From contig NZ_ANAH02000014.1 in assembly GCF_000335475.2 (NCBI RefSeq), forward strand, positions 310,001 through 374,000: DNA of 64,000 bases, in the 5' to 3' direction. The stretch is from Cystobacter fuscus DSM 2262 (lineage in GTDB: Bacteria > Myxococcota > Myxococcia > Myxococcales > Myxococcaceae). The notes below the pieces were generated by a model. It saw only the letters and a list, made by a program, of their open reading frames with translations. It ran no database searches and was not told the origin of the DNA. Of this stretch, positions 1-9,969 are shown one piece after another (the stretch's first letter is position 1; each line of letters begins with the position of its first letter). Position numbers and translations under genes: made by a program.

Positions 1-3000
1 GCGCTCACGGCCATCGTCCCGCGCATGATGCCCGCCAAGGACAACACCTGGGCCGGCAAGCTGTACCGCTACGAGCAGTTCAACGAGTTCGTCGAAGACC
101 AGGACAAGAACGGCGACGGTGACCGCACCGACCTCTTCCTCGTCGACAAGGCGGGGAGCATGGTCGCGGAGGACTCCTCGAGCGAGTACCGCAAGCTGCT
201 GTCCACCAACGGCGGGCCCAACGGCACGCCGCTCTTCGGTGGTTCCGCCGAGCCCTACTGGGAGGCGAGCGACGAGCTCGAGAAGCTCGGGCATGTCCAG
301 CGCAACATCTGGACGGTGACGGACAACGGCCAGGCGTTTGGTGGCGGAACGAAGGACGGGCTGCTGACGCAGCAGGACGGGCTCATCGCCTTCAACCTCG
401 ATAACATCTCCCACCTGCGTCAGTACCTGGCCGTGAATGGCGCGCCGCTGTGCCCCAGCGGTCTGGGCACCACCTACAAGGCGGGTACCCTCCTCACCCG
501 GATGCAGATGCCCGCGTACGCGGACCTCGCCCTGAAGGCCGCGCCGCTCATGGTCGCCGCGGGCCTCAAGGGACTGCCCACCAGCCTGTCCACCCAGGAC
601 GGGTATGATCTGCTCTGCACGGCGCTGATCATCCAGTACGTGCGCGGCCAGGATCTGTTCGACGAGAACGGCAACGGCAAGCGGGACGACACCCGGCCGT
701 CCGTGCTGGGCGACATCTTCCACTCCTCGCCCCTGGTGGTGGATCCCCCGGCGGACAAGTTCCTGTGTGACCTGGGCGTGTCCACCCAGTGCGTGCGCAC
801 CCTCTACGCCACCCAGCAGAAGACCGGCGTGGAGTCCACGCCGATGGATGCGCGGGAGGACCTGCCCACCTCCTGCAACGTCGCCACGCCCCTGCGGCGT
901 GATGCCTACGACGCCTACGCGTTCGTCAACCGCAAGCGCGAGCGGCTCATCCTGGTGGGTGCCAACGACGGCATGCTGCACGCCTTCAGCGATGGGCTGG
1001 GCCAGGAGGACACGTCGACGTGTGACGTGAAGTACCTGAGCAACGCGGCCGGGGGCGGCGTGGAGCGGTGGGCCTTCATCCCGGCGGACATGCTGCCGCG
1101 GCTGCAGGAGATGCTCCAGGGCCATGCCTACTTCGTCGACGGCGACGTCATGATTCGCGACATCTGGGCGGACGACAACGGGGATGGCCGCAAGTCGTGG
1201 AACGAGTACCACACGGTGGCCGTGGTGGCCGAGGGCCGCGGGGGCACGCACTACTTCGCCCTGGAGGTGTTGTGGGACATGGCGGGCAGCGCGACGGCCA
1301 CCGCGAAGTCGCGGCCCGGCTTCCGCTGGATGTTCCCGCAGCCGTGCACGGACGAGTCGCTGCGCTTCGGCAAGACGCTCTTCAGTCTCAGCCCCAAGGC
1401 GCCCCCCATCGGGCCCGTGTTGATGAGCTCCACCACCGGCCAGAAGCGCCATGGCGACAAGGGGCCGGCGAGCGCCGAGCGCTGGGTGGCGATGCTGTCG
1501 GGTGGCTGGTCTCCCGGAGGAGAGAAGGGGCGTGGCCTGTACATGGTGGACGTGTGGAACGGCACCGTGAACGGCCGCGACGACAACCTGCTGTGGAAGT
1601 GGGAATACTCCGGGTCCGCTTCCGGTGGCATGGATGAGCCCCGCAGGGCCATGACGTACGGCTTCGTGGCGCCCGCGGCCCTGGTGGACTACGGCGCCAA
1701 CGACAAGCCGCGCTTCGATGGCTTCTTCGACACCGCCGTGGTGGGCGACCTGGGCGGCCAGGTCTGGACGCTGCGCTTCTTCCAACCCGGCGTGATCGAT
1801 GCCTCCACCCGGCTCGTCGGCAACTGGAGTGGCGCGCGCTCCTTCTCCATGGACCGGGATGGGGTGTCCGCCTCCAACGCGCAGAGCATCCGCAACCGCT
1901 CGCCCATCTACTACCTGGCCTCCGTGGCGGTGCAGCCGGAGAACCAGGCCCTGCGCGCCTTCGTGGGCTCGGGCAATCGCTACTCGCTTCTGGAGACGGG
2001 CGTGGGCACCTGCCGCTTCGACAACCCGCAGGCGTGCTCCAAGCTGGGATGCGGCCAGACACAGTCCAGCTACAAGCTGACGCGCAATGGCACGGACTTC
2101 CAGCGGCTGAGCAACGCGTGGACGGATCGGCTCTACACGCAGGGCACCTATACGCCCTTCTCCCAGGAGGCCGCCTCCAACGTCTGTGGCACGGCGGGCA
2201 GCACGAACCTGCTCACGGCCGAGTTCGAGTCCCGTAACGCCAACTCGTGCCCCAGGCCCGCCGGCGGAGGGACGAACAGCTACGATTTCGCCCGGACGAG
2301 GGTGGAGTGCGGCCAGAACGCGGATGGGGTCTACGACTGCCGCGTGCGTGACCCGGGCAACACGCTGAACATGAACGACCTGGACCTGAGCGCCTCCACC
2401 ACGCCGAGCACGCTCGGCGAGAACCGCTTCTACGGCCTCTGGGTCTATGGCGGCGTCCCGGCGCGCATGTTCGACGAGAGCCTGTCGGCGGCGCCCTCCA
2501 TGAACAACCTGGCCAAGGACTACGATGGGCGGCGGCTGAGCGATACCGGTGGCGTCAACGGGACGGGCGGCCTCGTCGACGTGACGAACCTCCAGTGCGA
2601 CGCCTCCGGCACGTGCGCGTGCGCGGCCGGAAAGGTGTGCCCCAGCAAGCTGCTGGCGGGCCCGGAGGACCCCGGCTGGTTCTACGAGTACGAGGGGCTC
2701 GAGCACAAAACGGCCGGCGGCGCGGCGGTGCTGGCGAGCTGCACGATGTGGAACTCCATGTACCCGCAGGTGACCACCACCACCAGTGCCTGCTCGGGCT
2801 CCACCAACAACCTGGCCCGCCTGCATCAGGCGGACTTCCTCACCGGAGCCCCCAACTGCGCCGCGGGCCTGCTGGGCAAGGACGGCTACGTGCGCTACCA
2901 GACGCGCTCCGTGCTGGCGCCTCCGCCCGAGCCCACCACGGCCATCCAGGTGTCGAAGACGGGGCAGGTGAGATACAGCACCCTGTTCGTCGAGCCCGGC

Positions 3001-3147
3001 AAGCCCCAGGCCACCGAGGCGCAGGTCTCCACCGACACGGACGTGCTGCAGTACATCTACGAGCTGCCCGTGCCCCGCACCCTGCATGCCTGCCGGCACG
3101 ACCACGAGAACGGCGGCCAGGAGGCGTGCGCGCCCTCCGGGATGTGA
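1..3147 (+). CDS. PilY1-like type IV pilus protein, C-terminal part (5' end outside window)
   Basis: The reading frame is open from base 1, so the start lies upstream; at least 1048 residues are present, ending at a TGA. The visible part matches the PilY1/PilC C-terminal beta-propeller. Family-typical phrases are HSSPLVVDPP, LVGANDGMLHAF, ERWAFIPADMLPRL and VVGDLGGQVWTLRFF. Three acidic Asp/Asn-Gly loops (DKNGDGDRTD, DENGNGKRDD, DDNGDGRKSW) look like calcium-binding loops, as known for PilY1 propellers. In the family this surface protein primes and tips type IV pili and acts in twitching motility and adhesion; myxobacteria carry several paralogues. The C-terminal part is Cys-rich and variable. 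A hairpin follows the stop. The family call is firm; the exact paralogue and its role are inferred. Confidence 0.9.
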   Translation, partial: ALTAIVPRMMPAKDNTWAGKLYRYEQFNEFVEDQDKNGDGDRTDLFLVDKAGSMVAEDSSSEYRKLLSTNGGPNGTPLFGGSAEPYWEASDELEKLGHVQRNIWTVTDNGQAFGGGTKDGLLTQQDGLIAFNLDNISHLRQYLAVNGAPLCPSGLGTTYKAGTLLTRMQMPAYADLALKAAPLMVAAGLKGLPTSLSTQDGYDLLCTALIIQYVRGQDLFDENGNGKRDDTRPSVLGDIFHSSPLVVDPPADKFLCDLGVSTQCVRTLYATQQKTGVESTPMDAREDLPTSCNVATPLRRDAYDAYAFVNRKRERLILVGANDGMLHAFSDGLGQEDTSTCDVKYLSNAAGGGVERWAFIPADMLPRLQEMLQGHAYFVDGDVMIRDIWADDNGDGRKSWNEYHTVAVVAEGRGGTHYFALEVLWDMAGSATATAKSRPGFRWMFPQPCTDESLRFGKTLFSLSPKAPPIGPVLMSSTTGQKRHGDKGPASAERWVAMLSGGWSPGGEKGRGLYMVDVWNGTVNGRDDNLLWKWEYSGSASGGMDEPRRAMTYGFVAPAALVDYGANDKPRFDGFFDTAVVGDLGGQVWTLRFFQPGVIDASTRLVGNWSGARSFSMDRDGVSASNAQSIRNRSPIYYLASVAVQPENQALRAFVGSGNRYSLLETGVGTCRFDNPQACSKLGCGQTQSSYKLTRNGTDFQRLSNAWTDRLYTQGTYTPFSQEAASNVCGTAGSTNLLTAEFESRNANSCPRPAGGGTNSYDFARTRVECGQNADGVYDCRVRDPGNTLNMNDLDLSASTTPSTLGENRFYGLWVYGGVPARMFDESLSAAPSMNNLAKDYDGRRLSDTGGVNGTGGLVDVTNLQCDASGTCACAAGKVCPSKLLAGPEDPGWFYEYEGLEHKTAGGAAVLASCTMWNSMYPQVTTTTSACSGSTNNLARLHQADFLTGAPNCAAGLLGKDGYVRYQTRSVLAPPPEPTTAIQVSKTGQVRYSTLFVEPGKPQATEAQVSTDTDVLQYIYELPVPRTLHACRHDHENGGQEACAPSGM

Positions 3148-3167
3148 GCAAGGCGCGGAAGCACTCC

Positions 3168-3203
3168 GGGGCCCGTCCTCGCCACGCGGCGATGGCGGGC
3201 CCC
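3168..3203. terminator. Hairpin between convergent genes, likely bidirectional terminator
   Basis: Arms GGGGCCCG (3168-3175) and CGGGCCCC (3196-3203) are perfectly complementary across a 20-base loop that has further weak pairing, followed by GTTGTTTC. It lies between the pilY1-like stop and the stop of the convergent lipoprotein gene. Confidence 0.55.
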
Positions 3204-3209
3204 GTTGTT

Positions 3210-3827
3210 TCAGCGGCGCAGCACGATGTCGCGCGCGAGGCTGTCGCCTCCTCCCACGAGATCGAACGACGCGCGCACCGGAGTCCCCTCGGAGATCTCC
3301 CGCAGCGGAACCCGACGGCCCTGATGCAGACCCCGGCTGCGGCGATCGATGCGCAGCTCGTAGATGTTGCCCTCGCCATCGCTTACCTCGATGGTGCGGG
3401 CGCCCACGCGCTTGACCCGGCCATCCACCGTGCCGCTGGCGATGGTGATGTCCTCGGTGGCCGTGTCCGGAGAGATATTCTTGTTGGCGGCCCGAGCTGC
3501 CTCGGCGCTCTCGCTCAGCCAGATGCGGTCCTCGTCATCCATCTGCCCACCCGTCCCCGAGCGCGCGGGTGCCTGCTTCTCCCGCTCCCCCGTCGTCGCG
3601 CTCTCCTGGAGGGCGATCGCGTCCCCTTGTTCCCGGGGCGCCGCCTGGACCGGAGCGGCCTCGGGTTTCGACTCGACGGCCTTCACCGGCGCGGCCGGCG
3701 CCGTGGTTTCCGTCCGGGTGGCCACCGTCTCGGCCGTCTCCGGGGCTGGCTTTCGCTCGGCCTTGCGGCAACCGGTGCTCCCCAGCACACACCCCAACAT
3801 CATCAACCCCATGACCCGTCCGACCAT
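3210..3827 (-). CDS. Putative lipoprotein of unknown function
   Basis: 205 residues. The N-terminus is a short hydrophobic signal ending in a lipobox-like GSTGC near residue 20, so it is probably lipidated. Residues about 22-100 are a Pro/Ala/Glu-rich, low-complexity linker. The C-terminal 100 residues look folded and beta-rich (ITIASGTVDGRVKRVGARTI, then VPLREISEGTPVRASFDLVG), reminiscent of small OB/SH3-like beta domains. No catalytic motif is recognised. It stands alone and converges on the pilY1-like gene. The lipoprotein call rests on the signal only; the function is unknown. Confidence 0.7.
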   Translation of the reverse strand: MVGRVMGLMMLGCVLGSTGCRKAERKPAPETAETVATRTETTAPAAPVKAVESKPEAAPVQAAPREQGDAIALQESATTGEREKQAPARSGTGGQMDDEDRIWLSESAEAARAANKNISPDTATEDITIASGTVDGRVKRVGARTIEVSDGEGNIYELRIDRRSRGLHQGRRVPLREISEGTPVRASFDLVGGGDSLARDIVLRR

Positions 3828-4119
3828 CCGACCCCTCCCCCGTCATTCGTTGGTGGAGACAGGGTGGGGACGCCAGGGCGATCTGGCACAGGTCCCTCGC
3901 TCGAGTGCCTGCTCGTCCGGCTGCCCAGATGACAGGGGAGTGCGCCGAATGTCACCGGCGCGACAGCGCACGGGCCCCACGGGGAGGCCCGTGGGGTCGG
4001 GACAGGGCTTCATTGCGCGGATTCCCGGGGCCCGGGGGTGCACGGAAGCCGTGAAGCCCGCACCGGTTCGGCCCTAGAGTGCGCGCCCCTCAGGTTTCGT
4101 CATCGGAGAAGACGTCCCC

Positions 4120-5898
4120 ATGCGGCAGAAGGTTTTCGCTCTCATTGCTGACACGCTCGCGGCGCTGAAGTCGGCCGGCACGCTCAAGTTGGAGCAGGTG
4201 CCCGGCTACACCGTGGAGCCCCCGAAGAACCCTGCCCACGGCGACTGGGCGGTCAACGTGGCGATGCTGCTCACGAAGCCCGAGGGCAAGCCGCCGCGCG
4301 ACATCGCCAACGCCATCGTGAAGGGCCTGGTGGACAAGGAGGGGATGGTCGCCAAGGTGGAGGTGGCGGGTCCGGGCTTCCTGAACTTCACGCTCAAGGA
4401 GCAGGTCATCCAGCAGGTGGCGCGTGAGGTGCTGAGCGCCGGGGAGACGTTCGGGCGGCGGGCGCCGAAGTCGACGGGCAAGCGCATCATGGTGGAGTTC
4501 GTGTCGGCCAACCCCACGGGCCCGGTGCACATCGGCCACGCGCGCGGGGCGTTCATGGGCGACGCGGTGTCCCGGTTGCTGGACGCGGCCGGGCACGACG
4601 TGACGCGCGAGTTCTACATCAACGACTACGGCAAGCAGGTGGAGACGCTGGGCCGCACGGTGCACAAGCGCTACCGGCAGCTCTTCGGCGAGCAGGTGGA
4701 GCTCGTCGAGGGCGAGTATCCGGCCGAGTACGTCATCGACATCGCGAGGACGTGGAAGGAGGAGGTGGGCGACAGGTACCTGCGCGCGCCGGAGTCCGAG
4801 TGGTTGCCGCTGGCGACCGCGGTGGCCATCCGCGAGAACATGGAGGCCATCCGGGCCTCGCTGGAGAAGGCGAACATCCGGCACGACGTGTTCTTCAGCG
4901 AGGCGTCGCTGCACGCGGCGGGCAAGGTGAAGGCGGTGGCCGAGGAGTACGCGCGGCGTGGCGCGACGTACGAGGCCGCGGAGGCCCGGCGCGACACGGA
5001 GAAGGTGCGCAGCGAGGACAGCAAGGCCGCTCAGTACACGGATCGCCAGAAGGGCGGCACGTTCCTGATGACGAGCCAGCACGGAGATGACGAGGACCGC
5101 GTCATCCTCCGGCGCGACGGAACGCCCGTGTACCTGACGGCGGACCTCGCCTACCACAAGGAGAAGTACGACCGGGGCTTCGACCGCCTCATCGACGTGC
5201 TCGGGGCGGACCACGCGGGGCACACGCCGCGCATCAAGGCGGGGATGGTGTTGCTGGGGCTGGACGTGAAGCGGCTCGACTTCCTGCTGGTGCAGCTCGT
5301 GCGCATCACGCGCGGGGGTGAGGAGGTCAAGGTCAGCAAGCGCAAGGGCACGGTGTTCGAGCTCGAGGACCTCATCGACGAGGTGGGCCCGGACGTGTGC
5401 CGGTTCCTCTTCCTGATGAAGACGGCGAACGCGCGCTTCGACTTCGATCTGGACCTGGTGCAGAAGCAGTCCAAGGACAACCCGGTCTTCTACTTCCAGT
5501 ACGGCCACGCGCGGTGCGCGAGCATCCTGAAGAAGGCGGCGGAGAAGGGCACGCCGTTCGTCGGGGCGGAGCAGCTCACGCCGGCGCAGCTCGCGCGGCT
5601 GACCCTGCCCGAGGAGCTGGTGATGCTCAAGAAGATGAGCCAGCTGCCCGACGTGGTGGCGAGCGCGGCGGAGCGGCTCGAGCCGCACCACGTGCTCTAC
5701 TTCTGCCAGGAGCTGATCACCGACTTCCACAGCTACTACACGAAGTACAAGACGGACCCGATCATCAGCGCGGACGCGGAGAAGACACAGGGCCGGCTGG
5801 CGCTGGTGGCGGCGCTCAAGCAGACCCTGCGCAGTGCCTTCGCGCTGCTGGGCATCAACGCCCCCGAGTACATGGAGGCCCCCGCCGAGGAGGAGTGA
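4120..5898 (+). CDS. argS: Arginyl-tRNA synthetase
   Basis: 592 residues, the normal length for a bacterial class I ArgRS, which charges tRNA-Arg with arginine using ATP in the cytoplasm. The N-terminal additional domain covers roughly residues 1-110. The signature SANPTGPVHIGHARG carries the HIGH motif at residues 137-140. The KMSKS-type loop appears as KVSKRKGT near residue 405, and the C-terminal anticodon-binding (DALR) domain ends the protein. The ATG at 4120 is chosen because GGAGAAGACG precedes it at good spacing. It is a single-gene unit followed by a GC hairpin. No abnormality is seen. Confidence 0.98.
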   Translation: MRQKVFALIADTLAALKSAGTLKLEQVPGYTVEPPKNPAHGDWAVNVAMLLTKPEGKPPRDIANAIVKGLVDKEGMVAKVEVAGPGFLNFTLKEQVIQQVAREVLSAGETFGRRAPKSTGKRIMVEFVSANPTGPVHIGHARGAFMGDAVSRLLDAAGHDVTREFYINDYGKQVETLGRTVHKRYRQLFGEQVELVEGEYPAEYVIDIARTWKEEVGDRYLRAPESEWLPLATAVAIRENMEAIRASLEKANIRHDVFFSEASLHAAGKVKAVAEEYARRGATYEAAEARRDTEKVRSEDSKAAQYTDRQKGGTFLMTSQHGDDEDRVILRRDGTPVYLTADLAYHKEKYDRGFDRLIDVLGADHAGHTPRIKAGMVLLGLDVKRLDFLLVQLVRITRGGEEVKVSKRKGTVFELEDLIDEVGPDVCRFLFLMKTANARFDFDLDLVQKQSKDNPVFYFQYGHARCASILKKAAEKGTPFVGAEQLTPAQLARLTLPEELVMLKKMSQLPDVVASAAERLEPHHVLYFCQELITDFHSYYTKYKTDPIISADAEKTQGRLALVAALKQTLRSAFALLGINAPEYMEAPAEEE

Positions 5899-5915
5899 GC
5901 GGGGCGGTGGGGCAC

Positions 5916-5937
5916 GGGGGGCCGTTGCTGGCCCCCG
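5916..5937. terminator. GC-rich hairpin between argS and the convergent gene
   Basis: GGGGGCC (5917-5923), a six-base loop GTTGCT, then GGCCCCC (5930-5936), just after the argS stop and just before the stop of the convergent Cys-rich gene. There is no T-run, so termination is plausible but unproven. Confidence 0.4.
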
Positions 5938-5944
5938 CGGGCCT

Positions 5945-6754
5945 TCAGTGGGACAGGGCGTCGGCCACGGCCCGGACGTGCGCGCGGACGAGCTCCCGCG
6001 CCCGGGTGAGCTCCTCCTCCGTGGTGGGGACGTACCCCAGGCACAGCACCACCTCGTCCTCGGGCGCGGTGCGTGCGCCCAGGGCCGCGTAGTCGAGCGT
6101 GCGCGAGAGGGGCTCGCCCTCGGTATCGGGAATGAAGCGGCCGAACACGGCGGCGTGGGTGCCCCGGTCCGGCGCGGACTCCTTGAGCGCGAAGAGCCGG
6201 CGCACGGCGTCGAGCGCCTCGGGATGGGTGGTGAGCCGCTCGGGGTCCACCGGCCCCGCCAGCTCCCACTCGAGCAGCCGCAGACAGCCGCGCACGAACT
6301 CCACGTCGGTGAGCACCAGGCCGTAGAGGTACCAGTCCGCGCACGCCACCTGGATGAGCCGGGCCTGGGCGTCGGTGAGCCAGGTGAACGAGGGGCAGGT
6401 GAAGGTCTCGCACAGCTCGGCGTGGTAGACGCCGCAGTCGCGCAAGTCCACGCCCCCCGTCACCTTCGGGTGGCCCAGGCAGCCCACCCGGGTGCGCCCC
6501 TCGTCGACGAAGCCCAGCAGCGGACACACGCGCACCGCCGGAAACAGGGGCGAGGCACGGCGCGACTCGAGCAGGGCGAGGGCCCGGGTGCGCCACGCGC
6601 CGTGCTTCGGGGGGAGCGAGGCGAAGGACTCCGTCTGCTCGTTCAGGCGCGCGGTGAGGCTCGCGCGCGAGTGGTCGCGGAAGTTGTAGAGGCCGCAGCA
6701 GGCCCCGCACGAGGCGCCCCGGCCGGGCTGGCACAGGTGGAAGGAGACGGACAT
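5945..6754 (-). CDS. Cys-rich conserved protein, YkgJ-like metal-binding N-terminus
   Basis: 269 residues. Near the start is CQPGRGASCGACCGLYNF, a Cys cluster like those of the YkgJ/CxxCxxCC putative zinc- or iron-chelating family. Further cysteines follow (VCPLLGF, VGCLGHP, DCGVYHAELCETFTC) and may complete one or more metal sites. The C-terminal half has no recognisable motif. The start ATG lies one base after the stop of the acyl-CoA dehydrogenase gene, so the two are probably co-transcribed and translationally coupled. Metal binding is inferred from Cys spacing; the substrate or role is unknown. An Fe-S protein is an alternative. Confidence 0.75.
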   Translation of the reverse strand: MSVSFHLCQPGRGASCGACCGLYNFRDHSRASLTARLNEQTESFASLPPKHGAWRTRALALLESRRASPLFPAVRVCPLLGFVDEGRTRVGCLGHPKVTGGVDLRDCGVYHAELCETFTCPSFTWLTDAQARLIQVACADWYLYGLVLTDVEFVRGCLRLLEWELAGPVDPERLTTHPEALDAVRRLFALKESAPDRGTHAAVFGRFIPDTEGEPLSRTLDYAALGARTAPEDEVVLCLGYVPTTEEELTRARELVRAHVRAVADALSH

Positions 6755-6755
6755 C

Positions 6756-8561
6756 TCAGAACCAGTCGGGCTGCATCCGCGTGTACGAGTCCTCTCCCGA
6801 GCGGCACAGCTCCACCAGTGGGGCCACGCGCGGCAGCTCCGTGTGCAGCCAGTACTGCGCCGCGGCGAGCTTGCCCTCGTAGAAGTCCCGGCCGTCCGTG
6901 CCCCGGGCGAGCCCCTCGCGCGCCGCGGCCGCCTGCGCGAGCCACCGCCACGCCACCGCCAGCACCGAGAACAGCTCCATGTAGTCGGCGCTGTGGCGCA
7001 GCATCCGCTCCACGTCGCCCTCCATGCCCGCCTGTCCCAGCTCCATCGTCAGCGCCACCACCCGCTGGAGCGCCTCGTTGAGCGACTCGCCCCAGGAAGC
7101 GTCCACGCCCGCCCGGCGCGCCCGCTCCACCGTGGCCTCCACCTCCTCGACGAAGGCGCGCAGGCCGCCGCCTCCCGCCGCCACCACCTTGCGCCCGAGC
7201 AGATCCAACCCCTGGATGCCGGTGGTGCCCTCGTGGATGCTGTTGAGCTTCTGGTCGCGCAGCCACGCCTCGGGCAGGTACTCGGTCGAGTAGCCGTAGC
7301 CGCCATGCACCTGGATGGCGAGGGTGTTGGCCTCGAAGCCCTTCTCGGCGGGGAACGTCTTGGCCAGCGGCGTGAGCAGGTCCGCGAGCAGGCCCGCGCG
7401 CTCGCGTGCTTCCGGCGTCTCGCCGTGCTCCGCCACGTCCGACTGCCACGAGGCCATGGACAGCAGGGACAGGCCTCCCTCCACGATGGCCTTCTGGCGC
7501 AGGAGCATGCGCCGCACGTCCGCGTGCTCGATGATGGGGCGCTGGGGCCGCGCGGCGTCCTTCTCCCAGGAGAGGCGGCCCTGGGGCCGGTTGCGCGCAT
7601 AGGCCAGGGCCTCCTGGTAGGCGACCGAGGCGGTGGCCACTCCATTGAAGCCCACCATGATGCGCGCCTCGTTCATCATCTGGAACATGTGGGCCAGGCC
7701 CTTGCCCGCCTGTCCCACGAGCCATCCGCGGCAGTCCCCGCCCTCGCCGTAGTTGAGCGCCAGGCTGGGAATGCCCCTCCAACCAATCTTGTGGATGGCG
7801 CCCGTCACGCGCACGTCGTTGTCCACGAGCCGTCCGCCCTCGGGCCGGCGCGCGGGGATGGCGAAGAGCGACAGGCCGCGCACACCCGCGGGCGCGCCAT
7901 CGATGCGCCCCAGCGTCAGGTGCACCACGTTCTCCGCGAAGTCGTGGTCTCCGCCGCTGATGAAGATCTTCGAGCCGGAGACGCGCCAGGTGCCGTCCTC
8001 GGCGGGAGTGGCCCGGGTGCGCACGTCCGCGAGGCTGCTGCCGGCGTGGGGCTCGGTGAGCGCCATGGTGCCCGTCCACTGGCCCGAGTACATCTTGGCC
8101 ATGAACGTGTCCTTGAGCCACTCGCTGCCGAACGCCTCGATGAGGTGCGCCGCGCCGGTGGTGAGCCCGATGAAGGCGTAGGCGCTGAGGTTGGCCGCCA
8201 TCAGGTAGGCCGAGGCCAGCGAGTACACCGTGAGCGGCAGCTGCTGGCCGCCCGTCTCCACGGGCCGAGTGGCCGCGAGCAGGCCCAGGTCGACGAGCTG
8301 GGGGTAGAGCGTGCGCATCAGCGGGTGCACGTGGACGCGGCCATCCCGGAAGGTGGGCGGCTCCGAGTCCATGAGCCGGTAGGTGGGGGCGAGCACGTCC
8401 CGCGCCAGGCGCCGCGTGCTGTCCAGGAAGAGGGTGAAGGTCTCGCGCGAGTGGTCCGCGAAGGCGGGCAGCTTGCAGAGCGACTCCGCGTCCAGCACCT
8501 CATAGAGCTGGAAGTCCACGTCGCGGTCGGAGAGCAGGGGATTGGAGGCGGGAGCGGTCAT
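6756..8561 (-). CDS. Acyl-CoA dehydrogenase family protein (about 601 aa)
   Basis: An FAD-dependent acyl-CoA dehydrogenase of the long, roughly 600-residue type (FadE5/AidB-like with a C-terminal extension). It would desaturate acyl-CoA thioesters in beta-oxidation or a related pathway. Recognisable blocks are the FAD-contact [28 protein letters not shown], and [17 protein letters not shown] followed by [19 protein letters not shown]. The latter holds the E-G-T segment with the expected catalytic Glu. The frame is open 28 codons further upstream, but the ATG at 8561 has GAGAGGAG just before it and begins [14 protein letters not shown], so it is preferred. It is followed immediately by the Cys-rich gene. 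The substrate is not predictable. Confidence 0.92.
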   Translation of the reverse strand: MTAPASNPLLSDRDVDFQLYEVLDAESLCKLPAFADHSRETFTLFLDSTRRLARDVLAPTYRLMDSEPPTFRDGRVHVHPLMRTLYPQLVDLGLLAATRPVETGGQQLPLTVYSLASAYLMAANLSAYAFIGLTTGAAHLIEAFGSEWLKDTFMAKMYSGQWTGTMALTEPHAGSSLADVRTRATPAEDGTWRVSGSKIFISGGDHDFAENVVHLTLGRIDGAPAGVRGLSLFAIPARRPEGGRLVDNDVRVTGAIHKIGWRGIPSLALNYGEGGDCRGWLVGQAGKGLAHMFQMMNEARIMVGFNGVATASVAYQEALAYARNRPQGRLSWEKDAARPQRPIIEHADVRRMLLRQKAIVEGGLSLLSMASWQSDVAEHGETPEARERAGLLADLLTPLAKTFPAEKGFEANTLAIQVHGGYGYSTEYLPEAWLRDQKLNSIHEGTTGIQGLDLLGRKVVAAGGGGLRAFVEEVEATVERARRAGVDASWGESLNEALQRVVALTMELGQAGMEGDVERMLRHSADYMELFSVLAVAWRWLAQAAAAREGLARGTDGRDFYEGKLAAAQYWLHTELPRVAPLVELCRSGEDSYTRMQPDWF

Positions 8562-8618
8562 GGCTCCTCTCGTTATCCCATGGCCGGGCCGTTGCCAGCA
8601 GTCCGTTGAGACCTTCTG

Positions 8619-8726
8619 CTCACCGACGGTAGGAGGCGCCCACACCCCCGTGGAGCGGCTGGGGAAGCGTCGGCTCGAAGACGCGTCACCGGCTCGCGTT
8701 CACCGTGCGTTTCGCTGACTCCTTCC
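8619..8726 (-). pseudogene. Remnant of a TonB-dependent receptor gene 3' end
   Basis: This roughly 108-base stretch aligns with the last codons of the intact TonB receptor gene at 10154-10255, in the same orientation. Its decayed translation reads VNASR[18 protein letters not shown] against VNASRGRYFEPTPPRSLYGG in the intact gene, and it ends with a stop at the matching place. It carries a Gly-to-stop change and a 2-base indel upstream. Identity is roughly 80 percent by eye and fades past 8726. Either the receptor 3' end was duplicated when the 8.8-10.1 kb cassette entered, or this is the tail of a lost paralogue. Confidence 0.7.
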
Positions 8727-8811
8727 CGCGTCTTCTTCCGCCCCGCGCGGTCGTGGTAGACAAGCCCGGCGCAGTCACTCCGGTGAAAACACCGAGAAGA
8801 ATGAAGAATAG

Positions 8812-9400
8812 ATGATCCTGACACCAGAGTCGGCCACAGGCGCATTCACACCCAGTATCAGGCCTGTCGGTTTCGCCGGGCGTTCGCGGTTGAGTGGAGC
8901 AGCCACTCCTGGTGGGTCTGCGCGGTTGACCGCGCTTCTGTTGTCCGCCGTTCTGTCGTCGGGGTGCGCGGCAGCCGTGACGGGCCGAATTCGACCAAGT
9001 CATTTTCAGTTCGTCACGATTGTTCCATAGACGGAGACTGGGGCAGGGTGGGTGGCGCGCCGCTTGCGTTCACGCGCAGGTCAAGAACGGAACAACAGGC
9101 GAGGTTTACACCTGCATATTCGGCGTCGAAATGCCGATAGAAAATAAAGATGGGCCCATCTCTACTCCCCTTGCTCAACGCCTTTCGGCTGAGCTTGCCA
9201 ATGACGCTGCATACGCCGTACTTACAACGAAAACCAAGCCGTCCCCTCCACCTCTCTATACATTGTGTCAGAGCTTCATCGCGGCATACCGTTTGCGGAT
9301 GAGCACCGCGATCGTGGGCTCGCGAGTAAGGACGATTTGTAGTTCGAAGGCAGAGCCGGTTGTTTTTGGTGTTCCCACCTCCCAGGTTTCAGGGCAATGA
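8812..9400 (+). pseudogene. Frameshifted lipoprotein gene (possible toxin or partner of the next gene)
   Basis: Three frames read as consecutive parts of one protein. From ATG 8812 comes a hydrophobic signal ending LLLSAVLSSGCAAAV, a lipobox. Around 8985-9070 the third frame reads SVRHDCSIDGDWGRVGGAP. From about 9075 to 9400 the second frame reads VKNGTTGEVYTCIFGVEMP and on to a TGA. None of the frames alone gives a sensible full protein, so two frameshifts (or sequence errors) are inferred, near 8985-9030 and 9065-9085. The stop overlaps the ATG of the next gene by four bases (ATGA), indicating an operon. GC is lower than in the neighbours, suggesting transfer. The organisation recalls the paralogous lipoprotein plus partner pairs of myxobacteria; the toxin idea is inference. 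Confidence 0.55.
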
Positions 9401-9969
9401 CCCTCTCGAAAGAGCAATTGTTGTCAGTTGCCCACGAATACTGGGATTCGAGCAATGAGTTCCTTGTCAGGCAAGAGGCAAGTCCTAAGAGGAGGAAGCT
9501 TGATGCGTTGTGGGATGAGAAGCTCGAGAGCCTGGACCCGTGGAATGCATTTTTGCGTGTGCTGAGGAACGAGCTTCCTGGCTATGCGGTTGGGAGCATG
9601 GTCACACCGATTGATGCCAGTTTTCGTTGTGTCGTCTACCCGGACAAGGATTCCCGGCCGCCATCATCCTGCTGGATTGTCGTTGGCTGCGTAAGTATAG
9701 TGGCTCCCGTCTACATTTTGTATGGCGTGGAGTGCGAATATGAGGGGGGAAGGTTGCGTAACCATAAGGCCAGTCTTGAGCAACCTCCACCTGATATGGC
9801 TTTCCCGGCCAGTGTGGTGGCCAGGAAAATCGAGGCGACGTTCGGTTGCAGTGTGGTTCCTCGTGAGATTGCTGAAACTCCTGTCCCTCTCTTCATTGAG
9901 TTCAAAGCGCCCCCGGAGACAACTCTTTTCCATGCGCTCTTCACGAGCGAGCCCAGCAGCATCCCATGA
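9397..9969 (+). CDS. Hypothetical protein, candidate immunity-type partner of the upstream lipoprotein
   Basis: 190 residues, soluble, with no signal peptide or membrane segment. It begins MTLSKEQLLSVAHEYWDSS and contains no catalytic motif I can name. Its ATG overlaps the TGA of the frameshifted lipoprotein gene, so translation is probably coupled. A secreted lipoprotein followed by a coupled cytosolic protein of 120-200 residues is a layout common in myxobacterial polymorphic toxin/immunity sets, which is the only ground for the immunity suggestion. This reading frame is intact while its partner is broken, as expected if immunity outlives the toxin. It is more AT-rich than flanking genes. 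Confidence 0.65.
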   Translation: MTLSKEQLLSVAHEYWDSSNEFLVRQEASPKRRKLDALWDEKLESLDPWNAFLRVLRNELPGYAVGSMVTPIDASFRCVVYPDKDSRPPSSCWIVVGCVSIVAPVYILYGVECEYEGGRLRNHKASLEQPPPDMAFPASVVARKIEATFGCSVVPREIAETPVPLFIEFKAPPETTLFHALFTSEPSSIP

